Assembly (NCBI RefSeq): GCF_030719295.1
Contig: NZ_CP120997.1
Coordinates: forward strand, 2,922,001 to 2,986,000
DNA: 64,000 nt
DNA from: Streptomyces sp. Mut1
GTDB taxonomy: Bacteria; Actinomycetota; Actinomycetes; Streptomycetales; Streptomycetaceae
Direction: 5' to 3'
In this document: positions 1-8,033 of the stretch, one piece after another
Layout of the letters: each line of letters begins with the position of its first letter
Numbering within the stretch: the stretch's first letter is position 1
Translations under genes and position numbers: made by a program
The notes under the pieces: model-generated
Databases searched by the model: none
Seen by the model: the letters and a program-made list of their open reading frames with translations, nothing else
Told to the model about the DNA's origin: nothing

Positions 1-1235
1 CCGCCGCCGGACGCGCCGGAGGCGCCGCCCTCCTGGGCGGTGGTGTCGAGGGTGAGCGAGGCCTTCGGCGTGCCCGTGACCGTGCACGGGATGTTGATCT
101 TCGCGCCGCCGAGCGTGACATCGATGGTCAGGGTGCCGGGGGTGAGCGTGGACGAGCCGGTGGCGCCGGGCTTGTACGTGCCCGTCATGTCCGGCAGGTC
201 GACCGGCTTGCCCGTCTCCAGGGGCTCGGCGTTACCCGGCCCCGTGACGGTCACGGAGCCCTTGTCGTCGCCGCCGACGACGATCTCCATGGACGGCTTG
301 AGCGCCCCGGCGGGCAGGGCGGCCGGGCTGTCCATCACACCCTTGGCCGTCTTGACCGTCAGCCCGTAGCTGCCGCCGTTCTTCTTGGCGTTGACCGTCA
401 CCTTGGAGGCGATGGAGGCGGGCCCCGGCGACTTGCAGGCGAAGTCGACGGCGACCTCCTTGCCGGGGAAGTCGGTGGTGCCGCCACTGCCGCCGGTCGT
501 CGAGCCCCCGGAGGACGTACCCCCGGTGGTCGTGCCCCCGGCGGTCGTGCCGGCGCTGTCACCGCCCGAGGCCGCGTCACCGCCCGTCGTGCCGCCGGCC
601 GTGGTCGTCCCCCCTGCCGTCGTCCCTCCGTTCGTCGTGTCGCCGCCCGTGTCGCCGCCCGTGGTGCCACCCGTGGTTCCGCCTGTGCCGCCGTCCGTGA
701 CCTTGATCGTCGCGCCCGGCTGGACCGTCTCCTCGGGAGCGCACTTGGTGTCGGTGGAGATCGGCTTGGAGACGTTGATGGCGTACGCGTCCGGTGTCAG
801 CGTCAGCTCACCCGCCTTCTCCAGCTTCAGCGAGCCCTTCATGTCCGGAAGGATCATCGGACTGCCCTTGGGGATGGCCGGGTTCTGCCGGGGCCCCTCC
901 AGCTTCAGATCCCCGGTGGCGGCCCCGCCCAGCTTGATGGTGCCGGCCGGTTTGACGGTGTCCTTGTCGAGATCGAGGATGTCGGGGTTGGCGGACGCGG
1001 CCTGGACCGTCTTCCACACGACCTCGACGGTGTCCCCGACCTCGGCCTCGGCGGGCGCGGTCAACTGGACCCGCGTGGTGCCGTGTACGGCCGGCAGTCC
1101 GGAGATGGCCGGGGGTATGCACTCCGTCTTGTACGAGATGTCGGCGGCCTGGGCCGGGCTCGCGGCCAGCAGCATGCCCGCCCCGCCGATCATCATCGCG
1201 ACTCCCGCCGCGACCGTCCTGCGTTGCGTACTCAC
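1..1235 (-). CDS. Secreted Thr/Gly-rich protein with two copies of a surface domain (3' end outside window)
   Basis: Last gene of a four-gene minus-strand operon; it runs off the left edge, so its C-terminus (possible anchor) is unseen. The GTG start at 1235 overlaps the stop of the upstream gene by four bases (GTGA). The N-terminus is a clear Sec signal peptide: basic start, hydrophobic core, likely cleavage after SPAQA at about residue 30. The mature part has a first beta-rich domain (about 32-175), a low-complexity Gly/Thr linker of about 70 residues (DNA about 480-705), and a second domain. The second domain resembles the whole mature part of the LPKTG protein at 3409-4080, sharing VTVTGPGNA/LTVTGPANT and DMTGTYKPG/DLSGTYTPK motifs, so the operon carries at least three copies of one module. 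Function is unknown; a cell-surface or matrix role is inferred. Confidence 0.8.
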   Translation of the reverse strand, partial: MSTQRRTVAAGVAMMIGGAGMLLAASPAQAADISYKTECIPPAISGLPAVHGTTRVQLTAPAEAEVGDTVEVVWKTVQAASANPDILDLDKDTVKPAGTIKLGGAATGDLKLEGPRQNPAIPKGSPMILPDMKGSLKLEKAGELTLTPDAYAINVSKPISTDTKCAPEETVQPGATIKVTDGGTGGTTGGTTGGDTGGDTTNGGTTAGGTTTAGGTTGGDAASGGDSAGTTAGGTTTGGTSSGGSTTGGSGGTTDFPGKEVAVDFACKSPGPASIASKVTVNAKKNGGSYGLTVKTAKGVMDSPAALPAGALKPSMEIVVGGDDKGSVTVTGPGNAEPLETGKPVDLPDMTGTYKPGATGSSTLTPGTLTIDVTLGGAKINIPCTVTGTPKASLTLDTTAQEGGASGASGG

Positions 1236-2371
1236 GAATGTCCCTTCGTCGTCGGGCTGTGCTCTGACGGTGCGGATTCGGGGGTGAACCAGGGCAGCGC
1301 GGCCGTGCCGGTGGCCCGTGGTTCGCCGGCGGTCGTGGTGGGTACGGGCGCGGCGGCCGTACGCCGCAGCCTCGGGAGCCTCGCCGCCGCCCCGGCGAAC
1401 GGGGACGCGCGCCGGCCTCCCCGGGACGCCTGCGCGGAGCGCGGCCGGACCCGGTCGACGACCGCCATGCCGATACGGAAGACGGCCGCGGGCACCACGA
1501 GGCAGAGCAGGATCCAGAAGAGCGTGACGCCCCACGGGCGGCCGACCCCCCACGGCTGTTCGGCGAGGACCTTCGTGCCGTACTTCAGGGAGACCCGGTA
1601 GTCGCCGTGCGCGCCGGCCGCCAGCTCGACGGGCAGTTCGATACGGGCCTTGCGGCCGGGCTCGACGGTCCCGCGCCACTGCCGTTCCTCCCACTGCGGG
1701 GCGTAGACGCCGTGCGCGGTGCCGACCCGGAAGACCGGGTTCTCGACCGGGGCCGAGCCCATGTTGCCGACCGTGAACACGAGGCGCCGGGTGGGCGGTG
1801 CGCCGAACCAGGTGAGGACGGAGCTGTCGCCCTCCAGGCGGGTGGCGGCCAGGACGGCGAGCTTGCCCTGCCCCGTCTGCTTCGGCAGCGCGGCGACCGG
1901 GTGTCCGGCGACCACGAACACCGCGTCGGCCAGGGCCTCTTCCCCGGTGACCGTGGCGACATGCACCACGCAGGGGCACGGTACGGGCGGTTCGGAGACG
2001 GGCAGCTTCGTGCTGAACGCGCCCTTCGTGTCGGTGGTGACCGCCCTGCCGTCCGCGTTGGCACACGAGTTGGTGCCGCCGATCACGCCACGCGCGGGGC
2101 TGGACTGCCCGCAGACGAGCAGCATGAGCAGCGCGCCGGACCGCCAGCCGCTGCCCTTGACGGTGAGCGAACCGCCCTTGCCCGCCTCCTTGTCGGACAG
2201 CGTGACGGCCGGTTTCGGGGCGCTCGCGCTACGGCCGTCGGCGTGGGCGCCGGGTGCGGCCAGGAGCAGGGCGGGCAGGAGCAAGGCCAGCAGGGCAGCG
2301 ATGCTGTGTCCGCGGAGCCCCGCCGTACGCCGCCGGGGCGTCGCGGGTCCGGGTCCGGTCCTTCCAGTCAC
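1232..2371 (-). CDS. Secreted, C-terminally membrane-anchored surface protein
   Basis: A 379-aa protein starting at GTG 2371, four bases inside the upstream gene (GTGA), and overlapping the next start the same way, so translation is probably coupled. It has a long signal peptide (LLALLLPALLLAAPGAHA), an extracellular part of immunoglobulin-like strands, one transmembrane helix near residues 280-305 (WILLCLVVPAAVF), and a basic, Pro/Ser-rich cytoplasmic tail. An early segment is rich in cysteine, including CPCVV. I do not recognise a named family; the mid-region (FTVGNMGSAPVENPVFRVG) looks like a CARDB/NEW3-type fold. Its place between a DUF916-like protein and two domain-sharing secreted proteins suggests a surface complex. 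A longer reading in this frame starting near 4147 is an artefact crossing other genes. Confidence 0.75.
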   Translation of the reverse strand: MTGRTGPGPATPRRRTAGLRGHSIAALLALLLPALLLAAPGAHADGRSASAPKPAVTLSDKEAGKGGSLTVKGSGWRSGALLMLLVCGQSSPARGVIGGTNSCANADGRAVTTDTKGAFSTKLPVSEPPVPCPCVVHVATVTGEEALADAVFVVAGHPVAALPKQTGQGKLAVLAATRLEGDSSVLTWFGAPPTRRLVFTVGNMGSAPVENPVFRVGTAHGVYAPQWEERQWRGTVEPGRKARIELPVELAAGAHGDYRVSLKYGTKVLAEQPWGVGRPWGVTLFWILLCLVVPAAVFRIGMAVVDRVRPRSAQASRGGRRASPFAGAAARLPRLRRTAAAPVPTTTAGEPRATGTAALPWFTPESAPSEHSPTTKGHS

Positions 2372-3360
2372 GTGTCCGCTCCCGCCTTCACCAGGTGCCT
2401 GTCTTCGGTGTGCTTCCGGGGTTCCGTGGGCGGGTCCCCGGGCGGCCCGGCCCGGCGCCCGCGCCTGCGCCGGCGCCTGCGCCGCAGGGCGTACCCGGAC
2501 GCGGCGGCCACGAGCAGCAGGGCGCCGCCCGCCACGGGGGCCCGGGGGACGAAGAGCGCCGACGCCGTCGCCTCGTCCTGGGCGCCGCCCGCCGCCTTGA
2601 CGCGCAGCCGTACGGTGGCGGAGTCCAGCGCGGGGGCGTTGGGCCAGGGTTCGGTGAGCCGCGCCCGCTGACCCGGCAGCAGTTCCACGGGCAGGGTGCG
2701 GGGGCCGCGCCGCAGCTGGGCGAAGAGCCCGTCCGCGCTGACGGCCAGCCGCGGTACGAGGACGGTGTTGCCCCGGTTGACCAGCGTGTAGCGGATGGTG
2801 CGGCCGTGCACCCCGACGTCCTCCACGGTGAGCGCGGCGAGCCTCGGCCCGCCGACCCGCAGCCGTACCCGCACGCCCACCGAGCGGCCGCCGCTCTCGG
2901 CGACGATCGCGCCGGGGTGGTCGCCGGGCGACGCGTCGGCGGGCACGGTGAAGGTGACGGGGACCTCGGCCCGGGTGCGGGCGGGCACGGTCACCTCGGT
3001 GCGCGCCGCCCGCAGCCAGGTCCCGGTGCCGGTGGAGCCGTCCGTTCGGCGTACCGCGAAGGAGCCGTCGCCGGCGTTGTACGCGTCGGCGCCGCGCAGT
3101 CGTACGGTGACCGGCTCCGTACCCGGGTTGGTGACCGAGAGCCGGTCCTTCAGGACGCTGCCGGGCAGCCCCTCCAGGTAGAAGTACGGCCGGGCCCCGG
3201 CCTGCCCGGAGCCGTGCGCCGAAGGGCTCGCCGAGGGAGTCGCCGTCCACGCGGGCGCGGCGGACGTCTCGGTGGCGGCGGCCGGGGCGGCGGTGCAGCA
3301 CAGGGCGGCGAGCAGCGGAAGGGCCAGGGCGCGTCTGGCGGTGTGACCGGGCGGCGGCAT
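2368..3360 (-). CDS. DUF916-like (WxL-interacting protein type) surface protein with C-terminal membrane anchor
   Basis: A 330-aa protein from ATG 3360, preceded by AGGGAG six bases upstream. It has a signal peptide to about residue 29 (CCTAAPAAA), a Ser/Ala/Pro spacer, then a region starting YFYLEGLPGSVLKDRLSVTN, followed by a DGSF-type motif, that matches the opening of DUF916 peptidoglycan-binding/WxL-interacting domains. A second immunoglobulin-like domain follows, then a transmembrane helix near 273-292 and a very basic tail (eight consecutive Arg). In Firmicutes such proteins sit with WxL surface proteins; here the partners are LPKTG and secreted beta-rich proteins. The start of the next gene lies inside its stop codon. 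A role in display or binding of the neighbouring surface proteins is inferred. Confidence 0.75.
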   Translation of the reverse strand: MPPPGHTARRALALPLLAALCCTAAPAAATETSAAPAWTATPSASPSAHGSGQAGARPYFYLEGLPGSVLKDRLSVTNPGTEPVTVRLRGADAYNAGDGSFAVRRTDGSTGTGTWLRAARTEVTVPARTRAEVPVTFTVPADASPGDHPGAIVAESGGRSVGVRVRLRVGGPRLAALTVEDVGVHGRTIRYTLVNRGNTVLVPRLAVSADGLFAQLRRGPRTLPVELLPGQRARLTEPWPNAPALDSATVRLRVKAAGGAQDEATASALFVPRAPVAGGALLLVAAASGYALRRRRRRRRGRRAGPPGDPPTEPRKHTEDRHLVKAGADT

Positions 3361-3408
3361 GGGCGGCTCCCTGGGGCGTGGCGGCGGGGGGCGGGTCGCG
3401 CGGGGAGG

Positions 3409-4080
3409 TCAGCCCGCCGTGCGCTGTCCGCGCCGGGTCAGCCACAGCACTCCGGCCGCGCCCGTCAGCAGGACCGTGCCGCCGAGGGTGCCGAGCGCGA
3501 TGGCGGAGTCCATCGGTCCGGTCTTGGGCAGCGCGTTCTCGGTGGACGGCCCGGCCGGCGCACCGCCGCCGCCCGCGGCCGTGACGTCGAGGGTGAGGGA
3601 GGGGCCCGGACTGTTGGCGGGGGTGCAGGTCGTCGTCGTACCGAGGGCCTTGATGGTGAGGACTCCGGCGGTGAAGGTGACCTTGCCGCTCTTCTTCGGG
3701 GTGTACGTCCCGCTCAGGTCGCTGATCTTGATGGGGCTGTTGGCGGGGATGGCAGCCGTGTTGGCGGGCCCGGTGACGGTGAGCCGCCCGGGGTCGGCGC
3801 CGCCCACCTCGATGACCGCGCTGGGGTTCATGGCGCCCTTGCCGAGTTCGACCGGGCTGGAGGAGACGCCCTTCTGGAAGGACATCGTCAGCTTGTAGCC
3901 GTTGCCGCTCCTGACGCTCTTGATGTCGATCGGCGAGACGGCCGCCTTGTCCCCGATCGGGGTCTTGCACTTGTAGTCGACGTCGACGACCGTCGCGTGG
4001 GCGGCGGGTGCGGCCAGCAGCACCGCCGCGCCCGCAAGACCGGACGCCAGCGCGAGAGCTGTTCGCTTCTGGTTCGGCAC
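3409..4080 (-). CDS. LPKTG sortase-anchored surface protein
   Basis: A 223-aa protein from GTG 4080, with AGAGGAA upstream. Signal peptide 1-29 (ALASGLAGAAVLLAAPAAHA), one beta-rich domain (about 30-160), a Gly/Ala/Pro spacer, then a textbook cell-wall sorting signal: LPKTG at 184-188, a hydrophobic helix of about 20 residues and a basic tail (RRGQRTAG). Sortase should cleave at LPKTG and attach the protein to peptidoglycan. The motif differs from LAXTG, which the chaplin-anchoring class E sortases of Streptomyces use. It is the first gene of the operon, and its domain is repeated in the secreted protein at the operon's end. No sortase gene lies in the window. Confidence 0.85.
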   Translation of the reverse strand: MPNQKRTALALASGLAGAAVLLAAPAAHATVVDVDYKCKTPIGDKAAVSPIDIKSVRSGNGYKLTMSFQKGVSSSPVELGKGAMNPSAVIEVGGADPGRLTVTGPANTAAIPANSPIKISDLSGTYTPKKSGKVTFTAGVLTIKALGTTTTCTPANSPGPSLTLDVTAAGGGGAPAGPSTENALPKTGPMDSAIALGTLGGTVLLTGAAGVLWLTRRGQRTAG

Positions 4081-4194
4081 CTCGAATTCCTCTCAGGCCG
4101 GGTCGCCGCGTGCCGCCGCGATGCGGCACGAATAACTGACGACACATCAGATCGGGCGCTCAAGGTACGCCCGGGGCCTTGTGGAGGGAAGACA

Positions 4195-4221
4195 AAGAGC
4201 GCGCCGATCCGGCGCGCTCTT
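4195..4221 (-). terminator. Hairpin terminator after the anti-sigma kinase gene
   Basis: Perfect 11-bp inverted repeat AAGAGCGCGCC / GGCGCGCTCTT with a 5-base loop, 26 bases past the end of the minus-strand kinase gene. It also separates that gene from the surface-protein operon starting at 4080. Confidence 0.75.
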
Positions 4222-4247
4222 CGAGGGGGTACGGGCAGTGGTGGGGG

Positions 4248-4757
4248 TTATGCCGGGGCGGCCAGCTCCGCCCAGACGGTCTTGCCGGGCTCGCCCGGCA
4301 CCCGGACGACCCCCCAGTCCATGCAGAGCCGCTGCACGATGAACATGCCGTGCCCGCCGGGCCGCCCCGCCCGGTGCGGCGTACGCGGCGAGGGCTGGCC
4401 GGCCCCGCCGTCGGCGACCTCCACGCGCAGCATCTTCGGGCCGCGGGCGATGCGGATCTCGTCGGGCCCGTCCGCGTGCAGGCACGCGTTGGTGACGAGC
4501 TCGGACACGACCAGCAGGACGTCCTCCGCGGCCGCGCGGCGGTCGGCACTGGAGGCGGGGAGCCAGCCCCAGTCCTGGAGCGCCTGGCGGGCGAAATCAC
4601 GGGCCGTCGGCACGATGCCGGTGGCCTCCCGCAACGACAGCGTGCGCCACTGCCGCTCGGCGCCCTCGGCCGGCCGGACGGGCTCGGCGGAGGAAACGCC
4701 CGCGCCCTCCGGCTCGCGGCCGAGGCCGCCCGGCGGATGCTGCCGGGTGGTGCCCAT
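4248..4757 (-). CDS. Anti-sigma factor kinase (HATPase_c, RsbW/PrsI-like)
   Basis: A 169-aa protein with a GHKL/HATPase fold: N-box SELVTNACLHA (E86, N90), G1 box VADGGAG (D116), G2 box GRPGGHGMFIV (131-141). Such kinases bind and inhibit a group 3 sigma factor and phosphorylate a STAS antagonist. The STAS protein (5002-5370) and sigma factor (5653-6687) are adjacent, so all three parts of a partner switch are present. By recall, the arrangement matches the S. coelicolor SigI system (anti-sigma PrsI, antagonist ArsI, sigma SigI), also next to hut genes; the orthology is inference. The N-terminal 45 residues are variable and probably disordered. Confidence 0.85.
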   Translation of the reverse strand: MGTTRQHPPGGLGREPEGAGVSSAEPVRPAEGAERQWRTLSLREATGIVPTARDFARQALQDWGWLPASSADRRAAAEDVLLVVSELVTNACLHADGPDEIRIARGPKMLRVEVADGGAGQPSPRTPHRAGRPGGHGMFIVQRLCMDWGVVRVPGEPGKTVWAELAAPA

Positions 4758-5001
4758 CAGCGCTTCACCTCACCGATTCACCATGTCGCCCTGGAACGGA
4801 TACGACCCATGGAACAGATACAGAAAACAAATAGCGATACGGACACTGATACAGGAACCGCACAGGTACGGGCGGCCTGGCCACCCGGGCTCGCCGGAAG
4901 ATCTCCTGCCCGGCCGAATCGTGACGACACCCACTTCGGCTACGCGGATCGCGTAACTCCCGTGCCGGACGAGACGCCCGGGGCGCCGAAACGCCTCCCG
5001 A

Positions 5002-5370
5002 TCAGGGGGCCAGTGCCTCGTCCAGGGAGGCATGGACGGTGAAAACCGCCTCGGCTCCCGTGATCTCGAAGACCCGTGCCACCACCGGCTGCATTGCGGC
5101 CAAATGAACCCCTCCCCCGGCTGCCTCCGCCTTGAGGCGTGCACCGAGCAGCACGTTCAGCCCGGTGGAATCACAGAAGTCGAGTCGCGAGCAGTCGACC
5201 ACCAGGCGCGCACGCCCCTGCTCGACCGCGCTCTCCAGGGGTTCACGCAGCAGATCCGCCGTGTGGTGGTCGAGCTCACCCACCGGCGTCACCACCTCGC
5301 TGCGCCCCTCGGTCCGGACCCCGACCTGAAGCCGACCCCGGTTCGCACTGCCGACCGTCCCGCGGTCCAT
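5002..5370 (-). CDS. STAS-domain anti-sigma factor antagonist (ArsI/RsbV-like)
   Basis: A 122-aa single STAS domain. The phosphorylation motif FCDSTGLNVLL is intact, with Ser68 the predicted target; GELDHHTADLL is the typical first conserved block. Unphosphorylated, it should bind the kinase encoded just downstream (4248-4757) and release the sigma factor. Transcribed divergently from the sigma gene and in the same direction as the kinase gene, from which it is separated by 244 bp without a further gene. The ATG at 5370 is the only start that leaves the domain complete. Confidence 0.88.
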   Translation of the reverse strand: MDRGTVGSANRGRLQVGVRTEGRSEVVTPVGELDHHTADLLREPLESAVEQGRARLVVDCSRLDFCDSTGLNVLLGARLKAEAAGGGVHLAAMQPVVARVFEITGAEAVFTVHASLDEALAP

Positions 5371-5521
5371 GCCCGTCCCTCTTCACCGCTCGTCACTGTC
5401 CGCATCACCTTGCCTGCAGATGCGTGGCAGCTATCACTGATGTTCTTGAAACCCTACGCGTTCCGTGCGCCACGCGGTAGCCGAAGACCTCAACAAACCG
5501 GACATATAGCATCAATTGGCG

Positions 5522-5549
5522 GTTGTATCGACCCATGACGAGCGGGTAA
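5522..5549 (+). promoter_or_regulatory. Possible SigB/F-type promoter of the sigma gene
   Basis: GTTGT, a 17-base spacer and GGGTAA lie about 100 bases before the sigma gene start. They resemble the GTTT...GGGTAT promoters used by Streptomyces SigB-family sigma factors, which would allow autoregulation. The spacer is one or two bases longer than usual. Confidence 0.3.
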
Positions 5550-5652
5550 GGGTAGAGGGACACCCAAACGCGACCGGCTTCGGAGGCGCCGCTTCACCGC
5601 AGGAACACGTATAGGCATCGGCAGCCATATGCCGAGAACGATGGAGGAGACC

Positions 5653-6687
5653 ATGTCACCCCGGCTCGACGAACCGCGTACCCAGAACGCGGCGTCGGCA
5701 TGTCCTCAGGGACTGACCGAATCAGACTCCCCTGCTGCGACCGTCCCGCACGGCACGCGCACCGACAGCACCAGCAGTGGCAGTGATCGCTTCACCCGCG
5801 GTAGCGCCTACCCGCACAGCGCCGCACATATGCACAGTGTCATATCCACGGACACGCACAGTGCCGCATTCGACACCGACGGCCTCGAAGGGCTTCCCGA
5901 GATCCCGCCCTACACCGAAGTGGGGGCGGTGGACGCCAGGGCCCTGTCGAAGACGCTCTTCGCACGGCTCGAATCCCTCGAAGAGGGCACGCCCGAGTAC
6001 TCCTACGTACGCAACACGCTCGTCGAGCTGAACCTGGCCCTCGTCAAGTTCGCCGCCTCCCGGTTCCGCTCCCGCAGCGAGCCGATGGAGGACATCGTCC
6101 AGGTCGGCACCATCGGCCTGATCAAGGCGATCGACCGCTTCGAGCTCAGCCGGGGCGTCGAGTTCCCGACCTTCGCGATGCCGACCATCGTCGGCGAGAT
6201 CAAGCGCTTCTTCCGCGACACCAGCTGGTCCGTGCGCGTCCCGCGCCGCCTTCAGGAACTGCGGCTCGACCTGGCCAAGGCGGGCGACGAGCTCGCCCAG
6301 CAGCTCGACAGGGCGCCCACCGTGGGCGAGCTCGCCGACCGCCTGGGCCTCAGCCGCGACGAGGTCGTGGAGGGCATGGCCGCGAGCAACGCGTACACCG
6401 CGAGCTCGCTGGACGCCAAGCCCGAGGAGGACGAGCACGAGGGCGCGCTGGCGGACCGGATCGGCTACGAGGACCACGGGCTCGAAGGCATCGAGTACGT
6501 CGAGTCCCTGAAGCCGCTGATCGCCGTGCTGCCCGACCGCGACCGCAAGATCCTCTCGCTCCGCTTCGTCGCCAACATGACGCAGTCGGAGATCGGCGAG
6601 GAGCTGGGCATCTCCCAGATGCACGTGTCGAGACTGCTCTCGCGCACGCTGGTGAAGCTGCGCCGGGGTCTGACGCTGGACGAGTAG
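5653..6687 (+). CDS. sigI: SigB/SigF/SigG-family RNA polymerase sigma factor
   Basis: A group 3 sigma factor of 344 aa. After a variable Ser/Thr-rich N-terminal extension of about 75 residues come region 2 (NTLVELNLALVKFAASRF through DIVQVGTIGLIKAIDRFE and GVEFPTFAMPTIVGEIKRFFRD), region 3 (PRRLQELRLDLAKAGDEL) and region 4 (PDRDRKILSLRFVANMTQSEIGEELGISQMHVSRLLSR). The ATG at 5653 is chosen because GGAGG lies five bases upstream; an in-frame ATG at 5629 has no good ribosome site. A kinase and STAS antagonist are divergently encoded next door. The symbol is a candidate from recalled synteny with S. coelicolor sigI, an osmotic-stress sigma factor near hut genes; family membership is certain, exact orthology less so. 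Confidence 0.85.
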   Translation: MSPRLDEPRTQNAASACPQGLTESDSPAATVPHGTRTDSTSSGSDRFTRGSAYPHSAAHMHSVISTDTHSAAFDTDGLEGLPEIPPYTEVGAVDARALSKTLFARLESLEEGTPEYSYVRNTLVELNLALVKFAASRFRSRSEPMEDIVQVGTIGLIKAIDRFELSRGVEFPTFAMPTIVGEIKRFFRDTSWSVRVPRRLQELRLDLAKAGDELAQQLDRAPTVGELADRLGLSRDEVVEGMAASNAYTASSLDAKPEEDEHEGALADRIGYEDHGLEGIEYVESLKPLIAVLPDRDRKILSLRFVANMTQSEIGEELGISQMHVSRLLSRTLVKLRRGLTLDE

Positions 6688-6739
6688 CGCACACCTCGCC
6701 GCGCGCCTTCCGGGCCGCGTGCGCGAGGCCTGCCGGAGT

Positions 6740-6768
6740 AAGGACCTGCCCCGCCGGGGCAGGTCCTT
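6740..6768. terminator. Bidirectional hairpin terminator
   Basis: Perfect 13-bp inverted repeat AAGGACCTGCCCC / GGGGCAGGTCCTT with a 3-base loop, between the convergent sigma gene and hutI. The AAGG start and CCTT end favour use in both directions. Confidence 0.85.
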
Positions 6769-6789
6769 CCGCGTTCCCCGGGCCGGCCC

Positions 6790-7977
6790 TCAGCCGCCGT
6801 ACGGGGCCGCGACGCGCTCGCCCGCGCGCCAGACCTGGTGGACCAGCGGCACGCCCGGCCGGTAGGCGAGGTGGACGTGGCTGGGGGCGTCCAGGACCAC
6901 CAGGTCGGCGCGGGCGCCCGGGGTGAGGCGCCCGACGTCGTCGCGGCGCAGGGCCGCGGCGCCGCCCGCCGTGGCGGACCAGAGGGCCTCGTCCGGGGTC
7001 ATGCCCATGTCGCGCACGGCGAGGGCGATGCAGAACGGCAGGGACGAGGTGAACGAGGAGCCCGGGTTGCAGTCCGTGGACAGGGCGACGGTGGCGCCCG
7101 CGTCCAGGAGGCGACGGGCGTCCGGCCAGGGGGCGCGGGTGGAGAACTCGGCGCCCGGGAGCAGCGTGGCGACGGTGGCGGAGTGGGCCAGGGCGTCGAC
7201 GTCCGCGTCGGTCAGATGGGTGCAGTGGTCGGCGGACGCGGCGTCGAGCTCCACGGCGAGCTGGACGCCGGGGCCGTGGCCGAGCTGGTTGGCGTGGACC
7301 CGGGGGTGCAGGCCCCTGGCGCGGCCCGCGGTGAGGATCGCCCGCGCCTGGTCGCCGTCGAAGGCGCCGCGCTCGCAGAAGACGTCGACCCAGCGGGCGT
7401 GCGGGGCGCAGGCGTCGAGCATGGGGCCGGTGACCAGGTCGACGTATCCGGCCGGGTCGTCGGCATAGTCCGGGGAGACGATGTGGGCGCCGAGGAAGGT
7501 GACCTCGTCGGTGTGGCGGGCGGCGACGCGCAGGGCGCGGGCCTCGTCCTCGACGGTGAGGCCGTAGCCGGACTTGGTCTCGAACGTGGTGGTGCCCTGG
7601 CGCAGCGCCTCGGCGAGGTAGCGGGCGACGTTGGCGGACAGCTCCTCGTCGGTGGCGGCGCGGGTGGCGGCGACGGTGGTGCGGATGCCGCCCGCGCTGT
7701 AGGGCCTGCCGGACATCCGGGCGTTGAACTCCTGGGTGCGGTCGCCCGCGAAGACCAGGTGGGAGTGGGAGTCCACGAAGCCGGGGATCACGGCCCGGCC
7801 GCCCGCGTCGACGGCGTTGTCAGTGGCGGGTGCTTTGCTTGATTCACCGGTCCAGACGACGCGGTCGCCCTCGATGACGACGGCCGCGTCCTGGATCAGT
7901 CCGAGGGGGGACGCGTCACCGAGGGAGGGGTCGTTGGTGACCAGGGCCGAGATGTGGGTGATGGCGGTCGTCGTCAT
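6790..7977 (-). CDS. hutI: Imidazolonepropionase
   Basis: A 395-aa cytoplasmic metal-dependent amidohydrolase, third enzyme of histidine degradation: 4-imidazolone-5-propanoate to N-formimidoyl-L-glutamate. The metal-binding HSH (71-73) follows PGFVDS; further family blocks are [23 protein letters not shown] and STDCNPGSS. Length is normal for HutI. It is last in the minus-strand hut operon, 56 bases after hutF, with GGAG about ten bases before the ATG. A strong terminator follows at 6740-6768. The enzyme before it (urocanase) and the one after it (HutF) are both in the operon, so assignment is secure. Confidence 0.95.
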   Translation of the reverse strand: MTTTAITHISALVTNDPSLGDASPLGLIQDAAVVIEGDRVVWTGESSKAPATDNAVDAGGRAVIPGFVDSHSHLVFAGDRTQEFNARMSGRPYSAGGIRTTVAATRAATDEELSANVARYLAEALRQGTTTFETKSGYGLTVEDEARALRVAARHTDEVTFLGAHIVSPDYADDPAGYVDLVTGPMLDACAPHARWVDVFCERGAFDGDQARAILTAGRARGLHPRVHANQLGHGPGVQLAVELDAASADHCTHLTDADVDALAHSATVATLLPGAEFSTRAPWPDARRLLDAGATVALSTDCNPGSSFTSSLPFCIALAVRDMGMTPDEALWSATAGGAAALRRDDVGRLTPGARADLVVLDAPSHVHLAYRPGVPLVHQVWRAGERVAAPYGG

Positions 7978-8033
7978 CGGGGGACTGCTCTCCTTGCGTG
8001 GGGGCCGCCGGGGGTTCTCCCCCGGGCCGCTGC

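Noticed and set aside
2254..4956. Very long plus-strand open frame (900 codons)
   Set aside because: It lies opposite four minus-strand genes with signal peptides and recognisable domains; its sequence is Arg/Gly/Pro-rich without motifs, as expected from high-GC shadow frames.
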